A stretch of DNA of 53,500 bases from Alphaproteobacteria bacterium bin52 (GCA_002238645.1 MPMT01000028.1:1-53500); one strand, 5' to 3'; shown: positions 40,960 through 50,891, counted from the stretch's first letter. Numbers and translations are program-made. The notes: generated from the sequence alone by a model not told the origin.

Positions 40960-42094
40960 ACCGATCCTCCAGTTCCGCGATCGCCATGGCCAGGTGGTAG
41001 AGGCTGCTTGCCGGCATGGTCCGGTCGACCGGAGCCCAGTCGGGCCCGAACCGTTCCGTCCAGCGGCCATCCGTCGTGACGTAGCGTTCCGCAACCAGCC
41101 GAACCGCCTGGTCCAGGTCGGGACCCCGGGCAGGTGCAGGGTTCACCACGAGCGCCTTGACGAGCTCGCAGGCCGGCCAGAGCCGTCTGGTGGCCACCAG
41201 GACGCGACCGGTCCCGGCGTCGGACTCGTCGAACACGCCACCTGCCGTCCGATCCCACCCCAGCTCGAGGCCGCGCTCCAGCACCGGGACCGCGGCCCGC
41301 GATGAGCGCTCGTCACCGAGCAGTCTCGCCGAGCGCTCCAGCAGCCAGGCCCATTCGAAATGATGCCCCGCCTCGACGCGCACGCCCCTGTTCGCGACCG
41401 GGGTGAAGCCGGCGTCGAGATATTCGCGGACCACGTGCCGCGACCGGTCCAGGAAGCCCCGGTGAAACAGTCCGAGAAGCCGTGACGCCAGCGTGCGCCA
41501 GCGCGCGTCGCCATCGGCCTCGAGAAGCGCGAGCGCGGCCTCCAGAAGGTGCATGTGCGGGTTCTGCTCGCGCAGGCCCGGGTTGCGGTCGTCGAATCGC
41601 TCTGACATGCGTTCGGCGAAAGAGCCGTCCGGGCGCGAGAACCGCTCTTCGAGCAGGTCGGCGGTCTCGTCGATCCAGCGGCGCGCATCGGACCGGCCCA
41701 GGGCGGCAAGGTAGCTCGAGAGCCCGAACAGGACAAAGGCGTGATCGTAGAGACGCTTGTCGCCGTCAACCACCGCACCGGCTTGATCGATCCGCGCGAA
41801 CCAGCCGCCCCGCTCGCGGTCGTGGAAGTGGCGGACCATGTAGTCGAACACCCGGTCCGCATGCTCGGCAAACGCTTGCGAACCGGTGCGGTGTGCCCAG
41901 GCGGAGAACACGTGGAGCTGGCGTGCATGGACCATGACACGCCGGTACGGGGCCGCAAGCGGCTGCCCGTCGGCATCAAGCCGTTCGACGTGACCGCCAC
42001 GCTGCCAGTCCCAGCCTGCCCGCAGGACCATGGGCAGGGTTTGCCCGGCAAACCGGGCCGTCAGCGCACGGCCCGGACCGGACTGACCGGACAC
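40952..42094 (-). CDS. AGE family epimerase/isomerase
   Basis: A 380-residue (alpha/alpha)6-barrel enzyme of the N-acylglucosamine 2-epimerase group. RRVMVHARQLHVFSAWAH, YDHAFVLFGLSSYLAALGR, PHMHLLEAALALLEADGD and VEAGHHFEWAWLLERSARL carry the conserved Arg and His residues of the active-site barrel. YihS-type aldose-ketose isomerases and cellobiose epimerases share these, so the sugar is open. It starts 15 bp after the ThDP enzyme gene and forms a leftward operon with it. Confidence 0.82.
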   Translation of the reverse strand: MSGQSGPGRALTARFAGQTLPMVLRAGWDWQRGGHVERLDADGQPLAAPYRRVMVHARQLHVFSAWAHRTGSQAFAEHADRVFDYMVRHFHDRERGGWFARIDQAGAVVDGDKRLYDHAFVLFGLSSYLAALGRSDARRWIDETADLLEERFSRPDGSFAERMSERFDDRNPGLREQNPHMHLLEAALALLEADGDARWRTLASRLLGLFHRGFLDRSRHVVREYLDAGFTPVANRGVRVEAGHHFEWAWLLERSARLLGDERSSRAAVPVLERGLELGWDRTAGGVFDESDAGTGRVLVATRRLWPACELVKALVVNPAPARGPDLDQAVRLVAERYVTTDGRWTERFGPDWAPVDRTMPASSLYHLAMAIAELEDRSG

Positions 42095-42109
42095 GGCGTC
42101 CGACCGGCG

Positions 42110-43774
42110 TCAGACGGTCCCGCGGTCCACGTTCACGCAGACAAGGTTCGGGCCGGCGGTGTTGGCGAACGCCGCCTCGAGCGCGGGCACGAGGTCCGCA
42201 TGCTGCGCAACCCGGCACGCCGGCACACCCAGGGAGCGGGCCAGGCCGACGAAGTCCACGTCCGGCTCCTTGAAGTCCATGCCGATGAACTGCTCGTTGC
42301 CGTGGAACGAGCGCAGCCGTTCCTTGATGATCCGGTAACCGCCGTTGTCGCAGATCACGAAGGTAACCTGGAGCTTCTGGTTGGCGGCGGTCCACAGCGC
42401 CTGTATCGAGTACATCGAGCTGCCGTCACCGATGATGGCGACCACCGGACGTTCCGGGTAGGCCGCCTGCACGCCGCAGGCCGCCGGCACTCCCCAGCCG
42501 ATGCCACCGCTTGCCATTCCCACCAGCGATACCGGATCGCGGTAGGGAAGCAGGGATGTCAGCGCCCTCGTGCTGATGATCCCCTCGTCCACCACGATTG
42601 CCTCGTCGGGCATGGTCTCGACGACGGTCTTCACCATCCAGGACGGATCGATCACTCCACCGCCATTCGCCTCGCGGTCGAGCCGTTCCGCCAGACGCTC
42701 TCGCTGTGCCGTCCAGTTTTTCTCCCCGATTTCCGCCAGCCTGCGCTGCGCCAGTCCGGGCTCCACGAGCGCCGAGATGCGCGGCGTGAGCGCCTCCAGC
42801 GTCAGGCGGAGGTCCGCCCGGACCGCGAGTTCGGTCGGGAAGTTCTTTCCCATCTCCCAGTCGCGCTGGCCAATCTGCACCACCGGCATGCCGTCGGGCA
42901 GCGGCTCGACCGGCGCCCAGACCGACATACGCAGCAGATCGGCACCGAGCACGACCAGCAGGTCGTACGGAGCAAGCGTGTCGCGCACCTGTTTCTGGTC
43001 ACGGGTGAGCGCTCCCATGAAGGCCGGGTGGGCGGAGAGGAAATGCGCGCCGTAGGGCACGGTCTGCTGGTAGACCGGCGCACCGAGCGCGCTCGCGAAC
43101 GCTGCTGCCTCGTCGAGCGCGCGGTCGCCCGCGACCTCGTGTCCGGCAATGATGACCGGATTGCGCGCCCGGGCCATGCGACCGGCAAGCCGGTCCAGCG
43201 TCGCCTCGTCGGGCCTGACCGCGGTGAGCACCCGGGTCGGTGCTCCGAGTTCGAGCGCGGTCTCCTCGTTCAGGATGTCGCCCGGCAGAGAGATGAAGAC
43301 CGGTCCCATGGGAGGCGTCAGCGCGATCTTGGCGGCCCGGCGCACGATTCGCGGAAGGTCCTCGAGGCGGGTGACCTCGACTGCCCACTTCACCAGCGGC
43401 TGGGCGATCGGCACCAGCGGATCGTACAGCAGCGGCTCGGTCAGACCGTGACCCTGCTCCTGCTGGCCGGCGGTGATGATGATCGGCGTGTTGGCGAACT
43501 TGGCAGCGTAGATCGCTCCCATGGCATTGCCGAGGCCGGGAGCCACGTGCACGTTGCAGGCCGACAGCCTGCCCGAGGCCCGCGAGTAGCCTTCCGCCAT
43601 GTAGACCACGAGGGATTCCTGCATGCTCATCATGTAGGTCATGTCAGGGTGTTCGGTCAGCGCGTCCATGATCGGCAGCTCGGTGGTGCCGGGGTTGCCG
43701 AACATGTGGGTGACACCCTCGTCCTTCAGCAACGAGATGAAGGCGGAACGGCCGGTGATGCTGTTGACACTCAT
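42110..43774 (-). CDS. thiamine-diphosphate enzyme (acetolactate synthase/benzoylformate decarboxylase-like)
   Basis: A 554-residue ThDP-dependent enzyme. FGNPGTTELPIMDAL opens the pyrimidine domain, QESLVVYMAEGYSRASG has the cofactor-activating Glu, and GDGSSMYSIQALWTAANQ with VICDN forms the GDG...N diphosphate/Mg motif. CNVHVAPGLGNAMGAI keeps the first active-site His of benzoylformate decarboxylase, but the Ser equivalent is Thr and the second His seems absent, so 2-oxo acid decarboxylation is only a guess. ATG 43774 has GGGAG six bases upstream. It is divergent from the TAXI transporter, which could import its substrate. Confidence 0.85.
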   Translation of the reverse strand: MSVNSITGRSAFISLLKDEGVTHMFGNPGTTELPIMDALTEHPDMTYMMSMQESLVVYMAEGYSRASGRLSACNVHVAPGLGNAMGAIYAAKFANTPIIITAGQQEQGHGLTEPLLYDPLVPIAQPLVKWAVEVTRLEDLPRIVRRAAKIALTPPMGPVFISLPGDILNEETALELGAPTRVLTAVRPDEATLDRLAGRMARARNPVIIAGHEVAGDRALDEAAAFASALGAPVYQQTVPYGAHFLSAHPAFMGALTRDQKQVRDTLAPYDLLVVLGADLLRMSVWAPVEPLPDGMPVVQIGQRDWEMGKNFPTELAVRADLRLTLEALTPRISALVEPGLAQRRLAEIGEKNWTAQRERLAERLDREANGGGVIDPSWMVKTVVETMPDEAIVVDEGIISTRALTSLLPYRDPVSLVGMASGGIGWGVPAACGVQAAYPERPVVAIIGDGSSMYSIQALWTAANQKLQVTFVICDNGGYRIIKERLRSFHGNEQFIGMDFKEPDVDFVGLARSLGVPACRVAQHADLVPALEAAFANTAGPNLVCVNVDRGTV

Positions 43775-43923
43775 CTGTTGCTCCCGGAGTATCCTGTGGT
43801 CAGGCGGCATCATACGCGAACACCGGTCGAGGTGAACCACGTCCGGGACAACGAGCGCGCGTACACACAGCAAGGCCGCCGCATTCAGCAAACAAGCGTC
43901 TACGAGAGAAGAAAGGACACAGC

Positions 43924-44892
43924 ATGAGGACCTGTCTCATCCCGGCGGTCGGAGCGGCCCTGTTCGCTTTCGCGCTGTCAGCACCCGGACACGCACAGCA
44001 GAAGTTCGTCTCGATTGGCACCGGTGGCGTGACCGGCGTGTACTATCCGACCGGCGGAGCGATCTGCCGTCTGGTCAACCGTGACCGCAAGACCCACGGC
44101 ATCAGGTGTTCCGCCGAATCCACCGGCGGGTCGATCTACAACATCAATACCGTGCGCGCCGGCGAGCTCGAGTTCGGCGTCGCCCAGTCGGACTGGCAGT
44201 ACCATGCCTACCATGGCACGTCGAAGTTCGCCGACCAGGGCAAGTTCGAGAAGCTGCGGGCAGTGTTCTCGGTCCATCCGGAACCGATCACGATCATCGC
44301 ACGCGATGATTCCGGCATCTCCAACATCACCGATTTCCCCGGCAGCCGGGTGAACATCGGCAACCCGGGCTCCGGCACGCTCGGAACCTACGAGGTGATC
44401 GAGGAGGCCATGGGCTGGTCGCGCGACGATCTGAAGCTCGCGGCACAGATGAAGTCGGCCGAAACCGGCCAGGCACTGTGCGACGGCAAGATCGATGCCT
44501 ATTTCTGGCTGGTCGGACATCCCTCCGCGCTGACCCAGGAAACCCTCGCCTCCTGCTCGGCTCACCTGGTCAACGCACAGAGCCCGGAGATCGACAAGCT
44601 GGTCGCCGAGCGTCCGTACTACCGCACGGCCCGGATACCTGCCGGCATGTACAACAACGCCGAGGAGGTGAAGACCTTCGGCGTGGGCGCCACGTTCGTG
44701 TCGTCGGCCGATGTTCCCGAAGAGGTTGTCTACATCGTGGTCAAGGCCGTGTTCGACAACTTTGACGCGTTCCGGAAGCTGCATCCCGCCTTCGCCAACC
44801 TGCGCGAGAGCGAAATGATCAGCGATTCCCTGTCCGCGCCCCTGCACCCGGGTGCGGAGAAATACTACAAGGAACGCGGCTGGATGAACTGA
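43924..44892 (+). CDS. TAXI family TRAP transporter solute-binding protein
   Basis: A 322-residue periplasmic receptor. The signal peptide is CLIPAVGAALFAFALSAPGHA, cleaved before QQK. FVSIGTGGVTGVYYPTGGAI is the TAXI opening, followed by CSAESTGGSIYNINTVRAGE, LEFGVAQSDWQYHAYHG and VNIGNPGSGTLGTYEVIEEA, all family signatures. TAXI proteins bind small carboxylates, often glutamate, 2-oxo acids or aromatics. A hairpin separates it from the fused permease gene, as is common for making more receptor than permease. The divergent ThDP enzyme is 149 bp away. Confidence 0.92.
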   Translation: MRTCLIPAVGAALFAFALSAPGHAQQKFVSIGTGGVTGVYYPTGGAICRLVNRDRKTHGIRCSAESTGGSIYNINTVRAGELEFGVAQSDWQYHAYHGTSKFADQGKFEKLRAVFSVHPEPITIIARDDSGISNITDFPGSRVNIGNPGSGTLGTYEVIEEAMGWSRDDLKLAAQMKSAETGQALCDGKIDAYFWLVGHPSALTQETLASCSAHLVNAQSPEIDKLVAERPYYRTARIPAGMYNNAEEVKTFGVGATFVSSADVPEEVVYIVVKAVFDNFDAFRKLHPAFANLRESEMISDSLSAPLHPGAEKYYKERGWMN

Positions 44893-44913
44893 CCGCCGCG
44901 GTCGGGACCGATA

Positions 44914-44936
44914 GCGGGCCGGTAACCCCGGCCCGC
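44914..44936 (+). promoter_or_regulatory. intercistronic stem-loop between receptor and permease
   Basis: GCGGGCCGG (44914-44922) and CCGGCCCGC (44928-44936) form a perfect 9-bp GC stem with the loop TAACC. It sits 22 bp after the receptor stop and 20 bp before the permease ATG, so it may stabilise the upstream message or cut read-through, lowering permease output. Confidence 0.6.
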
Positions 44937-44956
44937 CAACCCCGGGGGTCATCCTG

Positions 44957-47581
44957 ATGACCGATGCCACCACGCGATCGAGCGAGGCTGCGAACCTTGC
45001 GGCATCCGTGGATACCGGGGGCCGTGCACCGACCGGATGGCAGCGACTGCTGATCCCGGTGCTTGCCTTCGTCTGGTCGCTGTTTCAGCTCTACAACGGA
45101 TCTACCCTGCCGTTCGATCTTGCCGAATGGACCGGACTCGGCTTCTTCGTGGTCACCGACGCAAAGGCGCGGCTGATCCACCTGTCCTTTGCCGGCCTGC
45201 TCGGCGCCTTCGCCTTCCCGCTCACCAGGCGCAGTCCGCGTAATCGCATCCCGATCCACGACTGGGTGCTCGGCCTGCTGCTGGTCGCATCCTGTCTCTA
45301 CCTGATCGTCAACTATTCCAACATCGCCAACCGCGCCGGGTTGCCGACCACGACCGACCTGGTCGTCTCCACCATCGGCATGGCCGTGCTGCTCCTGTCG
45401 GTCTACCGCGCCCTTGGCCTGCCGCTGGTCGTCATCACCTCGGTGTTTCTCGCCTATGTCTTCTTCGGCGACGCCCGCTGGCTGCCTGACGCGATCCAGT
45501 GGAAGGGTGCGTCCTATGGCAAGGCCATGTGGCACTTCTGGATGCAGAACGAGGGCGTGTTCGGCGTGGCGCTCGGCGTGTCGGCCTCCATGATCTTCCT
45601 GTTCGTGCTGTTCGGCGCCATCCTCGAGAAGGCCGGCGCCGGCAACTACTTCATCAAGCTCGCCTTTGCGCTGCTCGGACATTTTCGCGGCGGACCGGCC
45701 AAGGCGGCGGTGGTCGCGTCGGCCCTGAGCGGACTGTATTCCGGCTCGTCGATCGCAAACACGGTCACGACCGGGACCTTCACCATCCCGCTGATGAAGC
45801 GGACCGGTCTCAGCGCCGAGAAGGCCGGCGCCGTCGAGGTCGCATCCTCGAGCAACGGACAGCTGACGCCACCGGTCATGGGAGCGGCCGCTTTCCTGAT
45901 TGCCGAGTTCACCGGTGTTCCCTACACCGACCTGCTGCGCCACGCCGCGGTGCCGGCGCTGGTGAGCTACATCGCACTTGTCTACATCGTGCATCTCGAG
46001 GCGCTGAAGCTGCAGCTGCGTGGCCTGCCGCGGCCGCCCGCCGTGCTGACCGCGGCCCGAAAGGCGATTGGCTTTCTGACCGGGTTCATTGTCATCGGGC
46101 TGATGTTTGCGGTGGTCTACTTCGTGGTGAACCTGGTCGGTGACGCGATGCCCGATCTGTCACTGCCGACGGTCGCCGCGATCGTGCTCTTCGCCTACCT
46201 GGTGCTGGTCCGCATCGCGGCCCGCCATCCCGATCTCGAGGTCGACGACCCGGACGCGCCGATCGAGGCCCTGCCACGCGCCAGCGATGTCGCGGTGACC
46301 GGTCTCTACTTCTTCCTGCCCATCATCGTGCTGATCTGGTGCATCCTGCCAACGCCGGACAAACTGTCGCCGCGGCTGGCCGCGTTCTGGGCCGTACTGC
46401 TGATGACTGTCATCGCGCTCACGCACAATCCTCTGAAGTCGTTCTTCCGCGGCGAGGGTTCCCACGCGGCCGCGTTCCGCCGCAGCCTGCTGGAATGGCG
46501 CGACGGCATGATCGCCGGCGCCCGCAACATGATCGGGATCGCGATCGCGACCGGCGCCTCGGGGATCATCATCGGCACGGTCTCGCTCACCGGGGCCCAC
46601 CAGGTGGTCGGAGCCTTCATCGAGGCGCTGTCGGGCGGCAACCTGATGCTGATGCTGATCCTGGTCGCGGTGATGAGCCTCGTCCTCGGCATGGGACTGC
46701 CGACCACGGCGAACTACATCGTGGTCTCGTCCCTGATGGCGCCGGTGATCGTCGCGCTCGGAGCCAAGAGCGGGCTGATCGTCCCGCTGGTCGCCGTGCA
46801 CCTGTTCGTCTTCTACTTCGGCATCCTTGCCGACGACACACCGCCGGTCGGGCTCGCGGCCTTCGCCGCCGCCGCCATCTCGCGCGGCGACCCGATCAAG
46901 ACCGGCGTGCAGGGGTTCATGTACGACATACGCACCGCCCTGCTGCCGTTCCTGTTCATCTTCAACACCGACCTGCTGCTGATTGACGTCACCCTGGCCA
47001 AGGCGGTGATCGTGTTCATTGTCGCGGTCATTGCCATGATGCTGTTTGCTGCCGCGACCCAGGGGTATTTCTTTGCCCGCAACCGGTACTGGGAAACCGC
47101 CGCACTGCTGCTCATCGCCTTCACCCTGTTCCGACCGGGCTACTGGCTCGATCAGGTTACGCCCGAGTTCGACCAGCGGCCGGGGACGGAGTTCACGAGC
47201 CTGGTCGAGGCGCAATCACCCGGCGGCGACCTGCTGATCACGGTCACCGGTCCGAACTTCAACAACCCCGACCAGGTCGATACCGTGACGCTCACCGTGC
47301 CTATCGGCCAGGGCGCCGGGGCGGAGGAACGGCTTACCCGGACCGGCCTGCTGTACTTCGCTGAGGACGAACGGATGGTGATGGAGGAACCGCTGCCGGG
47401 CAGCAGCTTCGAGTCCCTGTCACGCGAGTTCGACTTCTATAGCGATACCCCGGTGATCATCAGCGCGGTGAAGTTGCCCAACGACCGGATGCCGAAGGAG
47501 GTGTTCTACGCGCCGGCCGCGCTGCTTCTGCTGCTGGTGATCCTGCTGCAGCGCCGCCGCAGCACCCAGCCCGCGTTCTGA
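44957..47581 (+). CDS. TRAP transporter fused permease (DctQM type, TAXI-associated)
   Basis: An 874-residue inner-membrane protein that fuses the small four-helix DctQ part and the large DctM part of a TRAP carrier. Nearly twenty hydrophobic segments are seen. GNYFIKLAFALLGHFRGGPA, SGLYSGSSIANTVTTGTFTI, VEVASSSNGQLTPPVMGAAA and LGMGLPTTANYIVVSSLMAP are DctM signatures. After residue 735 a soluble domain of about 120 residues (FDQRPGTEFTSLVEAQ, DLLITVTGPNF) ends in a last helix, matching the DUF3394-type tail of TAXI permeases. It uses an ion gradient. It is the last gene before a compositional change. Confidence 0.92.
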   Translation: MTDATTRSSEAANLAASVDTGGRAPTGWQRLLIPVLAFVWSLFQLYNGSTLPFDLAEWTGLGFFVVTDAKARLIHLSFAGLLGAFAFPLTRRSPRNRIPIHDWVLGLLLVASCLYLIVNYSNIANRAGLPTTTDLVVSTIGMAVLLLSVYRALGLPLVVITSVFLAYVFFGDARWLPDAIQWKGASYGKAMWHFWMQNEGVFGVALGVSASMIFLFVLFGAILEKAGAGNYFIKLAFALLGHFRGGPAKAAVVASALSGLYSGSSIANTVTTGTFTIPLMKRTGLSAEKAGAVEVASSSNGQLTPPVMGAAAFLIAEFTGVPYTDLLRHAAVPALVSYIALVYIVHLEALKLQLRGLPRPPAVLTAARKAIGFLTGFIVIGLMFAVVYFVVNLVGDAMPDLSLPTVAAIVLFAYLVLVRIAARHPDLEVDDPDAPIEALPRASDVAVTGLYFFLPIIVLIWCILPTPDKLSPRLAAFWAVLLMTVIALTHNPLKSFFRGEGSHAAAFRRSLLEWRDGMIAGARNMIGIAIATGASGIIIGTVSLTGAHQVVGAFIEALSGGNLMLMLILVAVMSLVLGMGLPTTANYIVVSSLMAPVIVALGAKSGLIVPLVAVHLFVFYFGILADDTPPVGLAAFAAAAISRGDPIKTGVQGFMYDIRTALLPFLFIFNTDLLLIDVTLAKAVIVFIVAVIAMMLFAAATQGYFFARNRYWETAALLLIAFTLFRPGYWLDQVTPEFDQRPGTEFTSLVEAQSPGGDLLITVTGPNFNNPDQVDTVTLTVPIGQGAGAEERLTRTGLLYFAEDERMVMEEPLPGSSFESLSREFDFYSDTPVIISAVKLPNDRMPKEVFYAPAALLLLLVILLQRRRSTQPAF

Positions 47582-47999
47582 CCGTCGCCGCCATCCACAC
47601 GGACCCCGGGGCAAGACACGCGCGCGTCGATGCGGTCCCGGCGGGCGCGGACCGGACGGCGCGGTGCGTGCGGGCCGGCTCCCGGAACCGGACTTAAGCT
47701 GGGGCATTTCGTGGTCGAATCTCGTAACTCGTTGGAATCATTGATGAATACACCCTTTAGTTGATGGCGTGGAAGTCAAAGTCTGAAGTCAGTCATCAAA
47801 TCCAATACAGAATTCTTCAATATTTGCTCGACCACCGGCAGCGTCTGGCAACGCATTACCATTTTCGAGCGTCGACGCCAATTCGAAGCCGCCATCCGGT
47901 GGCAACGGTGAGGTCGGTCAAGATCGTGACGTTTGTGTTGGCGAGTAGGCCGCTGTAGGCCAATGCCAAACTCCGATAGCAAGGAATTCCGCGGAGGTG
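47582..47999. other. 418-bp boundary region, left edge of accessory island
   Basis: GC content drops from about 47.7 kb. One leftward frame reads ALAYSGLLANTNVTILTDLT and TVATGWRLRI before stops and may be a decayed gene end, but I cannot name it. No tRNA, direct repeat or integrase that would mark an attachment site is visible. The ATPase ribosome site lies at the right end. Confidence 0.4.
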
Positions 48000-50597
48000 A
48001 TGGTGACGGTCCTGCACGAAATCGTCGACTGGTCTAAGGACCGGTACCCTTGGCAGCGCGATGCGTTGAGACGCCTCGCTGTCAGTGGCAGGCTATCGGA
48101 TGAAGATGTCCAGGAGCTCGCGGAGATATGCAAGGCCGGGCATGGCCTCGCCGAGCCGCAGAACGTCGTTCCTCTTGCGCGGGAGCATGTTCCAGACCAG
48201 GCAGGAACGGAAGCCCCGGTTTCGCTTGATTCCATATTCCATCAGCGGGGGGTGAACGCCCTTGCGGAGAACCAAACCCTCGGCTTCTCTCCTAGTCTAA
48301 CCGTCGTCTATGGGGACAACGCTGCGGGAAAGACCGGGTATATCCGAATTCTCAAGAGCGCGTGCAGGGCCCGTGGACAAGAACAGATCCTCGGCAACGT
48401 TGTTTCCGGGACCGCGCCGCATGCGCCGGTTGTGGCGATCAAGTACAGGGTTGGCTCCGAGGCCCGGACGCGGGAATGGGCAGGGCGTGGAGACGATGAG
48501 TTCATCTCTCGCGTGAGCGTGTTCGATACTCGGTGTGCGGCCGTCTACCTGACGGAGAAGACCGACGTCGCCTTCCGACCATTCGGACTCGACCTCTTCG
48601 ACAAGCTGGTTCCGGCATGCAAGGCGATTCGCACGCAGCTTGAGAAGGAACAGCGCTCCCTTGCCTCCAACGAACTCGCCCATCTTCAGGCACAGGTCCC
48701 CGAGGGCACTGCTGTCGCGAAACTGCTGGCGAACATCAACTCCCTTACCAAGCCGGAGACGGTGCAGGAGCTCTCCCGCCTCTCGCCTGAGGAAGTGGCG
48801 CGCCTTGCGCTGCTGGAGCGATCGCTTCTCGACCTGAAGGCGAACAATCCGGAAAAGCTCCGCCGAGAGCTCGCGCTTCGCGCGGAGCGGGTTCGGACAT
48901 TGGCTCGGCATGTCCACGCGGTCGAGACTGCCCTCTCCCCGGCTTCCGTGGAGGACGCACTTGCTGTACGCGAGAAAAGTCGCCGAATACGCGAACAGGC
49001 AACGAAGCTCCGTGATGGTGCATTCCCGCCTGGGGTGTTGGTAGGGACGGGCTCTGGATCATGGTCTTCGCTTTGGGAAGCCGCTCGCAGGTTTTCCGAG
49101 GAGCTCGCGTATATTGGGGAACCATTCCCGGCCGTGGGGGACGGTGCCCAATGTGTGCTCTGCCAGCAGGACCTGGATCAGGCTGCTCGGGACAGGCTCA
49201 AGGCATTCGAGGCGTTCGTCGTTTCAACCGCGGAGCGCGAACTCCGGGAGGCCCAGGGCGCCTTCATGGAACACCGGGATAAATTCACGGACCTTGAGGT
49301 GTTTTCTGAGCAGGTGAAGGAGACGCTTACGGAAATTCACATAGAGCACGAGGGCACGTCGCGCATCGTCGAAGCGGCGCTCATGGCCGCGGAGAGCCGT
49401 CGTGGGGCCATCGATCTCGCTTTGCGTGAAGACGGTGACGTTGCCGACGATTGTCCAGACTTGAAGCCGGTTGCGATCGAGGTTGACGCTATTGTGATTC
49501 AGTTGTCGGATCGGGTGGCGGCGCTCGAAACCAGCATCGATCCTGAGAAGCAAGAGAAGCTGAACGAGGAGGCGCAAGCGCTGCGCGCCCGCAAAGTGCT
49601 CTCCGAACACGAGGAGATTGTCCTCGCCGAAATAGAGCGTAAGCGGAAGCACGCCGCTTATGAGCTGTGCCTTCGAGAAACGAGGACAAACGCGATCACG
49701 CACAAGAGCACCGTTCTCACTCGCAAGGTAGTCACCGAGGAGCTTAGGAAGGGATTTCGGCGCGAACTCTCCAGTCTTGGATTTCGGCATATCGAAGTCG
49801 AACTGGAGGAAGCCGGTGGGGCGGACGGGGTTCTTTACCACAAGCTGGTCCTTACACGTGCCCCGGGTGTCGAACTTCCACAAGTCGTCAGCGAAGGGGA
49901 ACAGCGATGTCTGGCGATTGCGTCGTTCTTCGCGGAACTCGGTTCGGCGGACAATCGTTCTGCCATTGTGTTCGACGATCCGGTGTCCTCGCTGGATTAC
50001 AGGTGGCGAGAGGGCGTTGCACGGCGCTTGGTCGAGGAAGCGAAGACCAGGCAGGTCATCGTGTTCACGCACGATGTCGTGTTCCTCCTTCTCCTCAAAG
50101 AGCTGGCCGAGGAAGAGGAGGTTGAGCAATCCGATCAGCATGTTCGTAACCTTGCGGGAGGCGCGGGAGTCTGCGCCGAGGAACTTCCATGGGTGGCTCT
50201 CAAGGTACGGAACCGGGTCAGCCACCTGAGGAAGCGGTTCCAGGACGCAGAAAAGCTCCATCGCAAAGGACATCAGGATGCCTATGAAAGGGAGGCAGTT
50301 GATATATACGGTTTTCTCAGGGAAGCATGGGAACGCGCACTGGAAGAAGTGCTGCTAGGCGGCGTTGTGGAGCGGTTCAGGGGTTCCGTGCAGACCCGGC
50401 AAGTCGCGTCGCTCGCGGACATCACCGACGACGACTGCAAAACCGTCTCGTCTGCGATGACGAAATGCTCAAGATGGCTCCGGGGACACGACGACGCACC
50501 GGCTGCCCGGGCCGAGGTGCCCGAACCTGCGGAGCTAAAGCAAGATATCGAGAAGCTGGACAAATTCCTCAGCCAAATCCGCAAGCGGCGAAAGTAA
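48000..50597 (+). CDS. RloC-like ABC/SMC-type ATPase with zinc-hook CxxC and HEPN-like motif
   Basis: A protein of about 865 residues. Positions (counting from GTG 47997): Walker A GDNAAGKTG at 106-114; CVLC at 386-389, in the middle of long charged helices, as in Rad50/RloC zinc hooks; ABC signature SEGEQRCLA at 632; Walker B and D-loop AIVFDDPVSSLD at 656-667; H-loop His692 in VIVFTHD. Beyond the ATPase head, RNRVSH at 738-743 fits the Rx4-6H motif of HEPN ribonucleases. This layout equals RloC, a translation-disabling anticodon nuclease triggered by phage. GGAGG at 47993-47997 favours ATG 48000 or GTG 48003. Antiviral function is inferred. Confidence 0.75.
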   Translation: MVTVLHEIVDWSKDRYPWQRDALRRLAVSGRLSDEDVQELAEICKAGHGLAEPQNVVPLAREHVPDQAGTEAPVSLDSIFHQRGVNALAENQTLGFSPSLTVVYGDNAAGKTGYIRILKSACRARGQEQILGNVVSGTAPHAPVVAIKYRVGSEARTREWAGRGDDEFISRVSVFDTRCAAVYLTEKTDVAFRPFGLDLFDKLVPACKAIRTQLEKEQRSLASNELAHLQAQVPEGTAVAKLLANINSLTKPETVQELSRLSPEEVARLALLERSLLDLKANNPEKLRRELALRAERVRTLARHVHAVETALSPASVEDALAVREKSRRIREQATKLRDGAFPPGVLVGTGSGSWSSLWEAARRFSEELAYIGEPFPAVGDGAQCVLCQQDLDQAARDRLKAFEAFVVSTAERELREAQGAFMEHRDKFTDLEVFSEQVKETLTEIHIEHEGTSRIVEAALMAAESRRGAIDLALREDGDVADDCPDLKPVAIEVDAIVIQLSDRVAALETSIDPEKQEKLNEEAQALRARKVLSEHEEIVLAEIERKRKHAAYELCLRETRTNAITHKSTVLTRKVVTEELRKGFRRELSSLGFRHIEVELEEAGGADGVLYHKLVLTRAPGVELPQVVSEGEQRCLAIASFFAELGSADNRSAIVFDDPVSSLDYRWREGVARRLVEEAKTRQVIVFTHDVVFLLLLKELAEEEEVEQSDQHVRNLAGGAGVCAEELPWVALKVRNRVSHLRKRFQDAEKLHRKGHQDAYEREAVDIYGFLREAWERALEEVLLGGVVERFRGSVQTRQVASLADITDDDCKTVSSAMTKCSRWLRGHDDAPAARAEVPEPAELKQDIEKLDKFLSQIRKRRK

Positions 50598-50788
50598 TTG
50601 CGTCAGATGTTCCGCTTCCTCTGTGATCCGCCAAGGATCTCAAGAATAGCGACTGGCACGGATCCGACAGGCGAAACCACTGGCCCTTTGGCGGTTGCCA
50701 AGAAACTGCCACAAAAAGAACCTATCGTCTTCCCGAGCCGGCTCTTCTTTGAATCAGGATTCAAGTTAAACGGAAAGAGTTTGAGAAA
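50598..50788. other. AT-richer spacer downstream of the ATPase
   Basis: No gene is seen. It may hold the promoter for the IS-split small operon that follows. Confidence 0.35.
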
Positions 50789-50891
50789 ATGAAATCAACT
50801 ATTTTACAGTCACTGATTGCTCTTGCCCGTGCGCCAGATACAGAGACTAGGGAATGGCTTGAAGATGCTGAACAAAGTGTTTGGTTCCTAA

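Noticed and set aside
41741..43927. 728-codon rightward frame, along with others near 6491-8611, 19906-21837, 24960-26945 and 32838-34850
   Set aside because: All lie antisense to genes with intact catalytic motifs and carry none themselves.
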